Assembly (NCBI RefSeq): GCF_030272615.1
Contig: NC_081406.1
Location: forward strand, 477,490,900 to 477,554,899
Length of the DNA: 64,000 nt
Reading direction: 5' to 3'
From: Cryptomeria japonica
Taxonomy: Eukaryota; Streptophyta; Pinopsida; Cupressales; Cupressaceae
Shown: positions 35,864-46,613 of the stretch, piece by piece
Position numbering within the stretch: position 1 is the first letter of the stretch
Layout of the letters: the number at the start of each line of letters is the position of its first letter
Made by a program: the position numbers and the translations under genes
The notes under the pieces: generated by a model
What the model was told of the DNA's origin: nothing
The model's input: only the letters and a program-made list of their open reading frames with translations
Database searches by the model: none

Positions 35864-38800
35864 TGTCACAACCCTCCTTTATCACCTTTGGATTTAAATA
35901 CAAACTCTATTATATTTCTTTTGGATAAACTACTGAATGAATATTATAAAGGAATAAAAATAATAAAACACACACACACATGGAAAATATACTTTTTTTT
36001 AATTGTTTATTTAAATTTCCTCACCCAAATTATGGCACATGTTGTAGGAAGAATAAGAAGCTTCTAGAGGCTTCTCCACCACCTTGCATGTAACTCCTCC
36101 CACTAAGTCTAATCAATTTGCATGAAGGCCAAATTGGGAGAGAATCTCTTTTTTTTAATTAAAAATTTAAGTAGTGGAATTTGAGGATTTTTCTTATAAA
36201 AGATATACAAGTTTTCAAAAAAGGGAGTTGGTTATTCCATAAAGAAATTCTTCAAAGTAAATTTTTTTTTTGTAGTCATGTTTCATTTTTCAGCTAAGAT
36301 TTTGCTTTGGAGGACTTCTTCAAGTTTGAAGGATCAAGGGAGATTCATAGGGGATTCTACACCATTTTCAAGCATCCAGGTTCTCATGCATCGCATCCTT
36401 GCTACAAATTAGATTAGATTAATTTGTTTAAGAAATTAGATCCATTTGTTTCAAATTTTTTATAAGAAGTAGATTAATTTGTTTAAGAAATTAGATCCAT
36501 TTGTTTCAAATTTTTGATAAGAAGTAGATTAATTTGTTTAAGAAATTAGATCCATTTGTTTCAAATTTTTGATAAGAAGTAGATTAATTTGTTTAAGAAA
36601 TTAGATCCATTAGTTTCAAATTTTTGATAAGAATTAGATTCATTTGTTTAAGAAGTTAGATCCATATATTTCAAATTCTTGATAGGAATTAGATCAAATT
36701 GTTTAAAATTTCTTATTAAGATTTAGATCGATTCTTGCTGAAGAACTAAATTAGAACCATCCTTATTTCCTTTCTCTAGAATCATCTCTCTGGTTATTGA
36801 TTAGAAATCTGAATCTCATCCTTTAAAGAGATTTCGCTGTGATTATTTCCTCTGTATCTGGTTATATAAATTCTTTGTAGAAAAAAAAATTAGTTGAAAG
36901 TAAGGATAGATTTCACTGCGATTATTCTAAGTTTCTCCCTATAATATTTAAATCTATATGATTATTCTTTTTATCTCTGTGAATAACTCTCTGTGAAGAA
37001 GCAAAATATAAGTTTATCTCTGTAAGTTTTAGATTGAAAATCAGATTAAAAACACACCTTATGAGCTTGCATTTACCAACATAATCATCTATCTTTCATG
37101 ACTTGAAACGATTATTTTCTCTGGATTGTTTATCTCTGAGAATAAACCTCTATGAGGAAGCAACATATATGTTTATCTCTGTAAATTTTATGAGCTTGCA
37201 TTTCCCAGCATAATCATATATCCTTAATCTTCCTAGATTGTTTATCTATGTGAATAACTTTCTGGATTATTCACCTTGTGATTGAATCCTTATTGTTTAC
37301 TTTAGTATTTTTATCCTTTTAATCCAAAATCTACTTACTGTACCCATTTAAATTAAACTGTAAATTAGAATTTTTATATATATGTATATATAGTGATTAT
37401 TCCAATGTTAACATATTATATTAACGCTACATTATCATTATAGCGTACTGCATTTATTTTAGCATGGTCTCCGAAAATGTCAGAAGTACGCAGGGTGGCG
37501 GTAATTGAGACCATGGGGTTAATGGTACCCCCACTACCCTACGGTCACTGTAAGTGGCCGCAGGGGAGTGGAGGGGACCACGCGGCCGAGTGATGGGACC
37601 CGTGGTCCCCACCCCCTAATTACTATTATAAAACAATTTGCATTGTTTAATGATTAACTTTGATGAAACTTTTAAAATCATTTTAATTAAAAATTAAAGT
37701 TATTTTTTATATATATATCATTTTAAATTAAATTTAAGATAATTCTTTTTTTATTTTATATAATTGTTTTGTTAAATTTTTTTTATTTTTATTTTTAAAT
37801 TAGCAAAAAGATTGAAATCAAATTATTGTTTCAATTCCTTTAGGGAATTATTGGATTATTTGATCAATGATTTTGATTTACTTAAAAACAAATAAGTCTT
37901 ATTATTTCAATTTGATCCAAAAAGTATAAGCTAATCACTCATGTGGAATTAGTAACTCTATAATTAATTATTCTCATGATAGGAGTAAGCACTTCTTCAT
38001 TTTGTAAATGACGCTACCTTTGCATTGCACTTATATTATTTTGTATTCATTATCTTCAAGCAATTGCACGTAAGTTCACAATTATCATTACCATGCCAAT
38101 ACATGTATTAATTCGTTTAATTGTAGAATAATGATATTTCTCTTTTTCAAATAGTATTTAAAGTTTAAATTATGTACATCCATTTCATAATTATATTTCA
38201 AGCATGATGTTTCATAAGCTCTTAGTCTAGAAACTAATCAAAGGAAGTTGGAAAACCAAAACTAGTAGCGTTCGGTATATACGGTGCCTCTGGGTCACGC
38301 TTACGGGTAATGCTGTCGTGTTGAACTACTGCACTTAACGCCTAATAAAGCTGCATCAACGATGTCTGTGGCATCGTCCCTATAAATAACCGGGGAGTAA
38401 TAAGGGACACTTGGAAGTTAAAATCCAAGGGGCGAGTAATCCCCCTTGGATCGATAATTTAATAAGATAACTTTTAAATGATTTTCACATCTGTTGAGAT
38501 AAACCGTAGTAAACCCCTTTTAGGGATGGTCAAGTTGAATGCTCTCATGAAATTGATTTCTTTTTTATCTTGAAGGGATGTTGGTGAATTGCAATTTGGT
38601 CAAGGGTGACACTCATGATAAGAATTAGGATCTAGTTATTTTTAGGCCACAAGCAATAGGCCATCTTGAGCCTTCGCTTAAGTGCTACCATCGTGGGTAG
38701 AAACCGCAGAGAAATTATCTAGGACATTGACCCTAGAAAGGGTTGCATACCCACAAATCAGTTTACATCAAACCATAGAATATAAAATAGAACTACATAC

Positions 38801-39450
38801 TTTACGCCTTGATCTCGTGCTGAAGCGGGTATGTAGACAGTCTTGGGATGGAGTTGTCCCTCGATCTCAGGCGTTCATGGGTGGGGTCTAGGCTTGGTTG
38901 AGTAAGAATCCTAATTGAAAGATAAGATAATTAAATTGAAAAAGAAATTCAATGCATACTCAGAAGGAATCCCGTATGGATTCGCTTGACTTCCCAAGGC
39001 TTTAAGCCAAATTTCGAGGCGGAATTCAAGCTTGTATTATTTAATTACTGCTAAGGACGGTGACCTCGGTGCACTTTTGTTAGAAGAGTGTAGTACTTAG
39101 TGAGTGGCTCAGGACCCTAATGGTCCCGATGAATCTAAGTCTTTGGCCAGAGCATCTCCTATCCCGTTTGGATAGATGCCTACCCCGTATGGGTAGATGC
39201 CTATCTCGTTTGGATAGATGCCTACCCCATATGGGTAGATGCCTATCCCGTATTGGATAGATGGAATCTTATGTCCCGTATGGACAATTGCCTAACCCGT
39301 ATGGTTAGATGCTCATCCCGGATGGATGAATGCCTAATCCTAAATGGATGGATGCCCAGAGTATGCAATTGAATAAAACATAATGATTAGATTAAACAAA
39401 AAGAAAAAGAATACTCAATTTTGTTGATTCAATTATGGTGTGTTATTACA
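35864..39450 (+). repeat. 3' LTR of F
   Basis: TGTCACAACCC...TGTTATTACA, 3,587 bp. Carries the 55-bp repeat (36410-36715), the GC-rich island (37480-37620), and the hairpin array (39161-39360). A long LTR of this size is normal for Del/Tekay elements. Confidence 0.88.
39161..39360 (+). repeat. Array of short hairpin units in 3' LTR of F
   Basis: Same ~20-bp units as at 30791-30930 but with about three more, alternating TATCC...GGATA and TACCC...GGGTA. Unit number therefore differs between the two LTRs of one element. Confidence 0.75.
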
Positions 39451-39652
39451 ATCAGAATAAATTCTCTCAGAAACCTCCAACAATTGTTCAGTTAGCTCTC
39501 TTCTCTTAGAAAGTGTGGCTTTATACTTGCCTTTCATTGTTTCTAGGGGTTCCTCAGTTTCTGCAAGTTTATTAGACATATCTATATAACTCATTTCTTC
39601 CCAAGTGGTTAAGCCTCAAGGAAGTTTGACTCTGATACCAACAGATAAACTT
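39451..39652 (-). pseudogene. ORF1 start and PBS of element B, right of F
   Basis: Matches A at 13080-13292, including the first codons of ORF1 and the PBS TTGGTATCAGAG (39640-39651 on the minus strand). The F insertion separates it from the rest at 28053. Confidence 0.75.
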
Positions 39653-40623
39653 ATAATGCATTGAGAGTGGGGGTTAAACAGTGCAAGCAAAAACCTTAGG
39701 AATATTATTACACCTCTTAACAACTTTAAAATCAATAGGCATGCAAGGAAAATAATCACATAAGCAAACACTACATAAAACATGCCAACCATAACATAAT
39801 GATTTATACATGGAAACCCAAAAGGGAAAAACCATGGTGGGAGTTAGTACCCAAAAGATTCACTATCTACAAAATAGAAATCTCTAACAGGTTAAGGTTT
39901 TACAAATATGTGTTGTTAGTAGTCACCCGGTGAAGGGATTTTCTATGATGAGCCTTGTTAAAAGCTATGCCTTGTTAGGAGCAATCTTGCAAGAGGATGT
40001 AAACTCAGATGTTTAGCTACCCTGTTAGGGGATTTACAGATTAAGGTCTGTAAGGACCTACCCAATTAAGGGATTTGACTGCTGCAACTGTTAGGATAAC
40101 AACATTTTAAGATCTTCATATAACACTTCTATGTCTGATAAGATCCACTTTAGTTCCTCCAAAACTTCAACAACACATCAATATAGAGCTTCACTAATCA
40201 CCGCACAATCAGAATCTCATCCTTCACTAATGATCTCTCATGCATTCATACTTATCTCATAACTCATCACATTTTTATAGACACCGACTTAGTCATCTCA
40301 TAACCTTGGAAAAATTTCCTAGGTTCAATGAATCTAGACAAACTTACATTACACGCCTTTCTTATGTCGGCCACTAACATAACAAACCAAAAATAAAACA
40401 AAACTGTACCAGTTTATCGATCTTAGTGACTTTGTCACTATCGGTAAAGTGTTCTTCTAGATAGCCTTCTCTGTACATCAAATCTCAATCATCCTGTTGA
40501 ATTTTCTAATGTGGTCATGAATATAGAACCAAATACCTATCTCCATCACTCCTATAAAACCGCATCATCCAACTCTTCATCAATCGCCTGTACCGGTTGT
40601 TTGAATGCAACTTTGTTCCTATT
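39653..40623 (-). repeat. 5' LTR of element B, right part before G
   Basis: Aligns with 21709-22710 of the 3' LTR. The expected TGATAAAC start reads AGATAAAC. It is interrupted by G at 40624. Confidence 0.82.
40619..40623. repeat. Target-site duplication of G, left copy
   Basis: CTATT; right copy CTGTT. The uninterrupted B LTR reads CTGTT, so the left copy carries a G-to-A. Confidence 0.75.
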
Positions 40624-42233
40624 TGTTGGTATTATGTGAATCGACATGAAGACATAATGATATTATATGTTGTCATTGATGTCAATATGGGACATTGTGT
40701 GAACCGGCACATGTGATAAGTGAAGAGAGAGGAACCGGCATATGTGTGAACCGGTTTATATGCCAAAGTGAAGCGGCATATTTGTTCAAGGTGAACTGGC
40801 ATGTAGTTATGGGAACCGATATGAAGTTATGGGAACCGACACATGGAAGCACTGTATGACTACCGGTTGGTAGGAAGCTTCCACTTCGGGGTTTCTGGTT
40901 GGAGTACCTCAAGTCTGTGTGACTCAATCAGTGATTTTTGTGTGATGAGTTAGCAGTATAATGGAGGACAGATCGTGTTGCCACACAAGCTTTGTGTGCA
41001 TGAAGGATCTTGCATGAAGACGACTATTCCTATCTACCTCGGGAATGTGCGAAGTCTCTCAAATGGTGATAATGCGTGATGGGTTATCAGCCACCATGAA
41101 AACGGTGGATAATGGACGATGGAGAATGTCTTGAGATCGATTCAAGATTGTTGCATTCAATACAGCATGATTCAACGGTCAGGATCGAACTGTTTGAATT
41201 GATTAACCTAATAGGTTTAGGGTTTGGGGTTTTTGCTACTGACCTGTATGTCTCCTATAAGGTTGATTTTGGGTTTCTTTCTAAGGTTGTTGGCAAAAGT
41301 TGTGAGTGTGTATCCAAGGAAAGTGATACATGATTCTTGCCAGACCAAAGGAGAGAAGAGATACCTGCAAAGTGAATGTGTAGAAGGAAAAGAGGAGCCT
41401 AAACGGATCTGCATTAGCATTAAGTGTTGTTAACATATCATTGTAATACCTATTGATCTCTAACCACTTCAACAGTTGTAAAATCCCCTAACAGGGTAGC
41501 CTTAACTGGCTTGATTCAAAATCCCTTAAATCGGGAGGTCTTAACTGGCTTGTTTCAAATCCCTTAATCAGGTAACTCGAGGCTAATGAGTTCTGAGAAG
41601 CTAGAGAAGCTTAGGAGATCCTTTCAGCTATTGAGTTCTTGAAATCCTCTAACAAGGTGACCCTACCGGGTTTAACCCTTAACCGGGTGATCCTTAATAG
41701 GATCAGTTTTTACCAAAACCTATTGTAATGTCCTTAACCGGACAAGGCTCCTAACAGAGTGGACTTCTAAAGAGTTCAAAAAGAAGCTTGTGGGTATTCA
41801 TCCCCACTATGGTTTTTCCCAGTTGGGTTTCCACGTGAAAATTATGTGTGTCATGTGAAATGCTTCTGTCTTGTGATGCTTTGTTTTATTTGTTAAGCAC
41901 ATGAAGGTTCTATGTTTTTATGCCTGTCTATAAAACATATTGAACTCATTGTTGTGAAGATCTGATGGTCAAGTTTACTGGTTTATGCATGAGAATATAA
42001 TGATACTATAGTATTGAGTTTAGAGGAAAGCTTATTGAGTGACCGGTTCATGACTGATTGAGCTATACTAGATGTTACCGGTTGCACTCTGTTTTATCGG
42101 TATCCCTGTTTATCAGTCATTTGGGGTATTTTGTTGTCAAACCAGTTTTTGACTATATTTGTGTTTGTACTGATTCACTCCCCCCCCCCTCTCAATACCA
42201 GTTTGGTACTAGTGGTTCATCACTGAGTTATCA
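40624..42233 (+). repeat. 5' LTR of G
   Basis: TGTTGGTATTATG...GAGTTATCA, 1,610 bp. U3 has a cluster of GAACCGGCAYA-like motifs (40690-40870). A C-run box (ATTCACTCCCC...CTCTCAAT) lies just before the end. The TGTCATTGATG box is at 40668-40680. Confidence 0.9.
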
Positions 42234-42249
42234 ATTGGTATCGAAGCAC
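42234..42249 (+). other. PBS of G
   Basis: ATTGGTATCGAAGCACT follows the LTR; compared with TTGGTATCAGAGC two positions have changed, so the initiator-Met match is degraded. Confidence 0.6.
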
Positions 42250-42302
42250 TCCAGGTCCTCTGTGTTGTAAGCTTAACCACTTGAGGAAAAGATCCTAGTC
42301 TA

Positions 42303-43277
42303 ATGATGAAGAGGGAAGGTCCAAAGTTTAACAGGGAAAATTTTGGTATATGGAAAGACGGGATGAAGATATTCATCAAAAGCATGGGTGTTCAACACTG
42401 GAGTTATGTTGAAAATGTATATGTTGTTCCTATCGGTACTCTCATCGATGACCAAAAGAGAGAGATACAAGAAAATGGGCAAGTCATGGAAGCCCTCATC
42501 AGTAGTCTATCTGATATTGAGTTTATTGATGTTCAGGACAAGGCAAATCCCAAAGAGGTATGGGATGCTCTTGAAAATATCTATGGTGGTGATGAGCATG
42601 TAAAACAAGCTAAGGAAGAGAGGTTGACAGGAAAGTTTGAAGACATGCGGATGGTTGAAGGAGAGACCATTTAGTAGTATGGAATAAGAATCAAAATAGT
42701 TTTTGGAGAAATAAAGAGTGCAGGTGGCAAAATAGAAGATTCCACTATGGTAAGTAAAGTCCTGAGATCCCTGTTGTTAGTCTATGCAATAAGGGTTGTT
42801 GCTATTCAGGAACTAAGATCAATAGACAAGTCTAAGGTATCCTTGGACTCCATCATAGCCAAGTTGACAGCCTATGAGCTGAATAGTTTTGATGGTAGTG
42901 TTCAAAAGACAGAATTAGCTTTTAAAGCTTCTGCTATACCATCCAGAAAAGGAAAAGAGGCTAGCACTAGTGGGGAACCTAATCAAAACAAAGAAATGAA
43001 GGATGAAGAGTTTCTGATGGAATTTGAAGCTCTTCTTGCCAGGAGATTTCCAAAAGGGACCGGTAAATACAAAGGTAAGCTTCCTTTGAAATGTTTCTCC
43101 TGTAACCGGATAGGACATATTGCTATGAACTGTCCTAATAGTGACAACAAGGATAAACTAGAAAGGTTCAAGAAATTCAAAGGAGGAAACCAGAGAAATT
43201 ATTTTGTGGTAATGAAGGTGTCACAGATGAGGAATCAGAAGATGATGAGAATGAAGATGTTGTCTTTGTTGATGTAA
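42303..43277 (+). pseudogene. gag: Gag of G
   Basis: MMKREGPKFNRENFGIWKDGM opening (the FxxWK motif of copia Gag), YGGDEHVKQAKEERLTGKF and, after two consecutive TAG codons (42672-42677), in the same frame LDSIIAKLTAYELNSF, then KCFSCNRIGHIAMNCP, an intact CX2CX4HX4C knuckle. Near 43200 the frame shifts into the acidic linker leading to protease. Gag-type particle protein; broken by CAG-to-TAG at the QQ site. Confidence 0.85.
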
Positions 43278-43546
43278 AGGAAGATGTGGTAGACAAGAAG
43301 GCTCTTGTCTCCCAGTTTGATGATTCCAATGAGTTGATCATTGACAGTGGTTGTTCTCGCCATATGACTGGTGACTGGAGGAAGTTTCTATCCTTAGAGG
43401 AGTATGATGGTGGTGTGGTTCACTTTGGCAATGATGCACCATGCATGGTCAAAGGCAGAGGGTCCATCTCTTTGAATGGAAAGAGTAGTGCTGACAATGT
43501 GTACTGGGTTGATGGTCTCAGACACAACCTTCTAAGTGTTGCCTAG
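43200..43546 (+). pseudogene. Protease region of G
   Basis: After an acidic linker, ELIIDSGCSRHMTGD is the copia protease signature (catalytic Asp present), followed by VHFGNDAPCMVKGRGSI, then VYWVDGLRHNLLSVA and a TAG at 43544 at a Gln position before LNDSG. Confidence 0.82.
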
Positions 43547-44520
43547 CTAAATGACAGCGGTCTCACTCTGCAATTCAAGAATGGAGTTTGTAGAATCAAA
43601 GGTAAAGATGGTAAATTGGTAGCCACCAGCATGCAGACTAAGGGTAACCTATTTCATCTAAATGCAAATATAAGTACATGTCTTATGGCTAAGCTTGATG
43701 ATAGCTGGATATGGCATAGGAGATTTTGCCATGTGAACTTTGATAACATTGTGAAGGCTAGTAAGATCAAGGCAGTTAGAGGGTTGCCAGTGCTAAGCAA
43801 ACCGGATAATACCTTGTGTAGAGAATGTCAATTGGGGAAAATGTCTTCCTCAAACTTTAAAGGTAAATCTTTCACTGCTGACAACTTGCTTGATCTTGTG
43901 CATACTAATTTATGTGGTCCTATGAAAACTAGAAGTGTGTAGGGTGATAGGTACTTCATGATTCTCACTGATGACTGCTCAAGAATGATGTGGGTCACAT
44001 TCTTAAAAGACAAGTTTGAAGCTTTTGGGAAATTCAAAGCTTTCAGAGCGTTAGTGGAGAAGGAAAGCGGTAAAAGGATTAAATGTCTCAGAACTGATCA
44101 AGGAGGGGAATTCACTTCCAGTGAATTCAACAAGTAATGTGAAGAATTTGGCATCAAGAGACAGTTGTCTGCCCCCCGGACTCCATAGCAGCATGGCCTA
44201 GCAGAGAGGAATAACCAGACTGTGGTTGAAGCAGCTAGAACCATGTTGATCCAAGGAAAGGTTGCACACACCTTTTGGAGAGAAGCGGTGAGCACTGTAG
44301 TCTACACTATGAACCGGGTACTCATCAAAAAGGGTAAGGACAAAACTCCTTATGAGTATTGGGCTGGTAAGACACTTGTGGCTAACTACTTTAAGGTATT
44401 TGGTAGCAAATGTTACATCAAGAGGAGTGAACATCAGGGAAAAATTGAATATTCCTAGGATATTCCACCAAGAGTAAAGCTTTCAAGTGCTACAACAATA
44501 GGACTCAAAGAATTATGGAA
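43547..44520 (+). pseudogene. GAG-pre-integrase and integrase of G
   Basis: The HHCC part is complete: WHRRFCHVNFDN ... LCRECQLGK. The DDE core reads VHTNLCGPM (first Asp replaced by Asn), [10 protein letters not shown] (Asp intact), and GLAERNNQTVVEAA (Glu intact). KTPYEYWAGKT closes the domain. Stops: TAG 43940, TAA 44135, TAG 44186; after 44458 a small indel shifts the frame. Loss of the first Asp would block strand transfer. The Asn codon arises from a G-to-A in an ACTGAT context, i.e. C-to-T in CAG on the other strand. Confidence 0.85.
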
Positions 44521-46371
44521 AGCATCAATGTAAGAGTTGATGAATCCTCTGAGAAGACTGAGGAAACCAGTAGTGAGCAAGTTGTAAATGAACTGGTTGC
44601 AACCTTCTAGGAACTGGTTGTCAGTCAACCGAGTACCAATAATAGTGTTCCTGAACCGATGAATACTGATACTGATGAAGATGAGGATGAAGAAGAAAAG
44701 AAAGAAGAACTAGTTAAGACCATTCCTCGGTATGTCAAGTTGAAACATGATCCCAAGCAGATCATAGGTGATAAGGATGTAGGAATCCTTACCAGAAGAA
44801 AGATCAGAGAAAACTCATGTATGATCTCTGAATTTGAGCCTAAGTCATTCAAAGAGGCTCATAAAGATGAAGACTAGATCAAGGCAATGGAAGAAGAACT
44901 TGACTAGATAGAGAAAAATGGTACATGGTCCTTGGTACCCAGACCAGAGCATAAAAATGTCATTGGCACCAAATGGGTGTTCAGAAATACATTGAATGAG
45001 GATGGCACAATGATTAGGAATAAAGCTAGACTGGTATGCAAAGGATATGCTCACGAAGAAGGTGAAGACTATGGGGAAACCTTTTCTCCTGTAGCCAGAT
45101 TGGAAGGAGTTTGTATGCTTCTTGCATATGCAGCTTTTAAGAGATTCAAGGTATATCAAATGGATGTAAAATTTGCATTCCTAAATGGTGTACTTGAAGA
45201 GGAGGTGTATATTGAGCAACCAGATGGGTTTACCCTATTTGAAGATAGTGACATGGTATGTAGGCTACATAAAGCATTATATCATCTAAAGCAAGCACCT
45301 AGGGCATGGTATGAGTGCCTACATTCCCATCTTATGAAGATTGGATTTGAGAGAACAAGTGAAGATAGCAATATCTACTTGAAGTCTAAAGGAGATTAGA
45401 TTCTGATCTGTGAAGTTTTTGTTGTTGATATCATCTTTGGTGGAGATGACAAGATGAGTCATGAGTTTGTTGATGAGATGAAGAAAGAGTTTGAGATGTC
45501 ACTCATAGGGGAGATTAAGTTCTTCATTGGACTACAGATCTAGCAGATGAAAGATGGAATCTTCATCACTCAGTCCAAATATGTCAAAGAGGTGTTGAAG
45601 ACTTTTGGCATGGAAGATAGCAAATCAGTTGGTACACCGATGGTGACCGGTTGCAAATTCACAAAGGAGGATGATTCCACATTGGTTGATGAGAAGGAAT
45701 ACCGATCAATGATTGGTAAGTTGCATTATGTAGTGCATAGCAGACCGGATATTGCATATGCAGTTGGCATCACTGCAAGGTTCCAAAAGAGTCCAAGAGA
45801 ATCTCACTTGAGTGCAGTCAAGCAGATTCTTAGGTATCTAAAGGGAACAATTGACTATGGATTGTGGTACCCATATAGCAATAATTTCAATCTGAAAGTA
45901 TTCATAGATGCTAATTGGGCCGATAATGTGGATGACTAGAAGAGCACAACCGGTGGTGCATTCTTTCTCGATGATAGACTGGTCTCATGGATGAGTAAAA
46001 AGCAGAGTTGCATCTCTTAGTCTATAGTGGAAGCGGAGTATGTTGCAGCTTTCATGAACTACACTTAGACAATTTGGATGAAGCATGTACTGGAAGGCTT
46101 CAAGATCCCTGTATCTGAACCAGTAAGTATATTCTGTGATAACACAAGTGCTATCAATATATCAAAGAATCCGGTTTTACATTCTAGAACCAAGCATTTT
46201 GAGCTTAAGTATCATTTCCTGAGGGAAAAGGTTCAGAATAAAGAGATTGCTCTAGAGCATGTGTCCAATAAGGAGCAGTTAGTAGACATATTCACCAAGC
46301 CTCTCCCAAAGATAACATTTGTGCATTTGAGAGGTGAATTAGGGGTATTGCCCCTTCAGGAGGTGAACTAA
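44521..46371 (+). pseudogene. pol: Reverse transcriptase and RNase H of G
   Basis: One frame from about 44521 to the stop at 46369, broken only by eight TAG codons (44608, 44875, 44905, 45397, 45541, 45937, 46018, 46066). [37 protein letters not shown]-type [20 protein letters not shown]; the YVDD box reads VVDIIFGG (first Asp lost by A-to-T). RNase H: VFIDANWADN, KSTTGGAFF, EAEYVAA, FCDNTSAINI, RTKHFELKYHFLRE. The GEED-Y and EEEVYIEQP features fit Sireviruses. No envelope-like frame follows. Confidence 0.9.
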
Positions 46372-46588
46372 AAATGATTGTTCCACATCAGTCAGGTACT
46401 GGAAAGACAAAAGTTTTGGTTGATTGGTGTGTTGAAGGATGCTCTCCTCAGGGGAGCAACATGATGAAACAGTGATGACTGTACCTCCACTTTGGCATTG
46501 TTGTCAAAGGTGGAGAAGGAGTGAAGCGAAAAGATATCTGCAGCAAATGGGGAGAAGATGTGAAGCAGAGAAGATATCTTTTGTATAT

Positions 46589-46613
46589 TGCCATCAATAC
46601 CAAAGGGGGAGAT
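46589..46613 (+). other. Polypurine tract of G with upstream CCATCAAT box
   Basis: CCATCAATACCAAAGGGGGA, then GAT next to the TGTTCG LTR start. The same CCAAAGGGGGAGATTGTT context occurs in C. Confidence 0.82.

Larger units (their letters stand above)
28054..39450 (+). mobile_element. Element F: Ty3/gypsy chromovirus, Del/Tekay type
   Basis: Plus strand. 5' LTR (truncated at its start) 28054-31022, PBS, gag 31178-32985, pol 32985-35790 with a chromodomain, PPT, full 3' LTR 35864-39450. The order protease-RT-RNase H-integrase-chromodomain places it in the chromoviruses; the long LTRs (about 3.6 kb) fit Del/Tekay. It interrupts ORF1 of B. No clean TSD because its left end is deleted. Confidence 0.9.

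Noticed and set aside
42303-46371. TAG read-through or a reassigned TAG codon as explanation for the many TAG stops
   Set aside because: The stops differ in number and place between elements, frameshifts and TAA also occur, and TGG-derived TGA stops and catalytic losses fit methyl-cytosine decay better.
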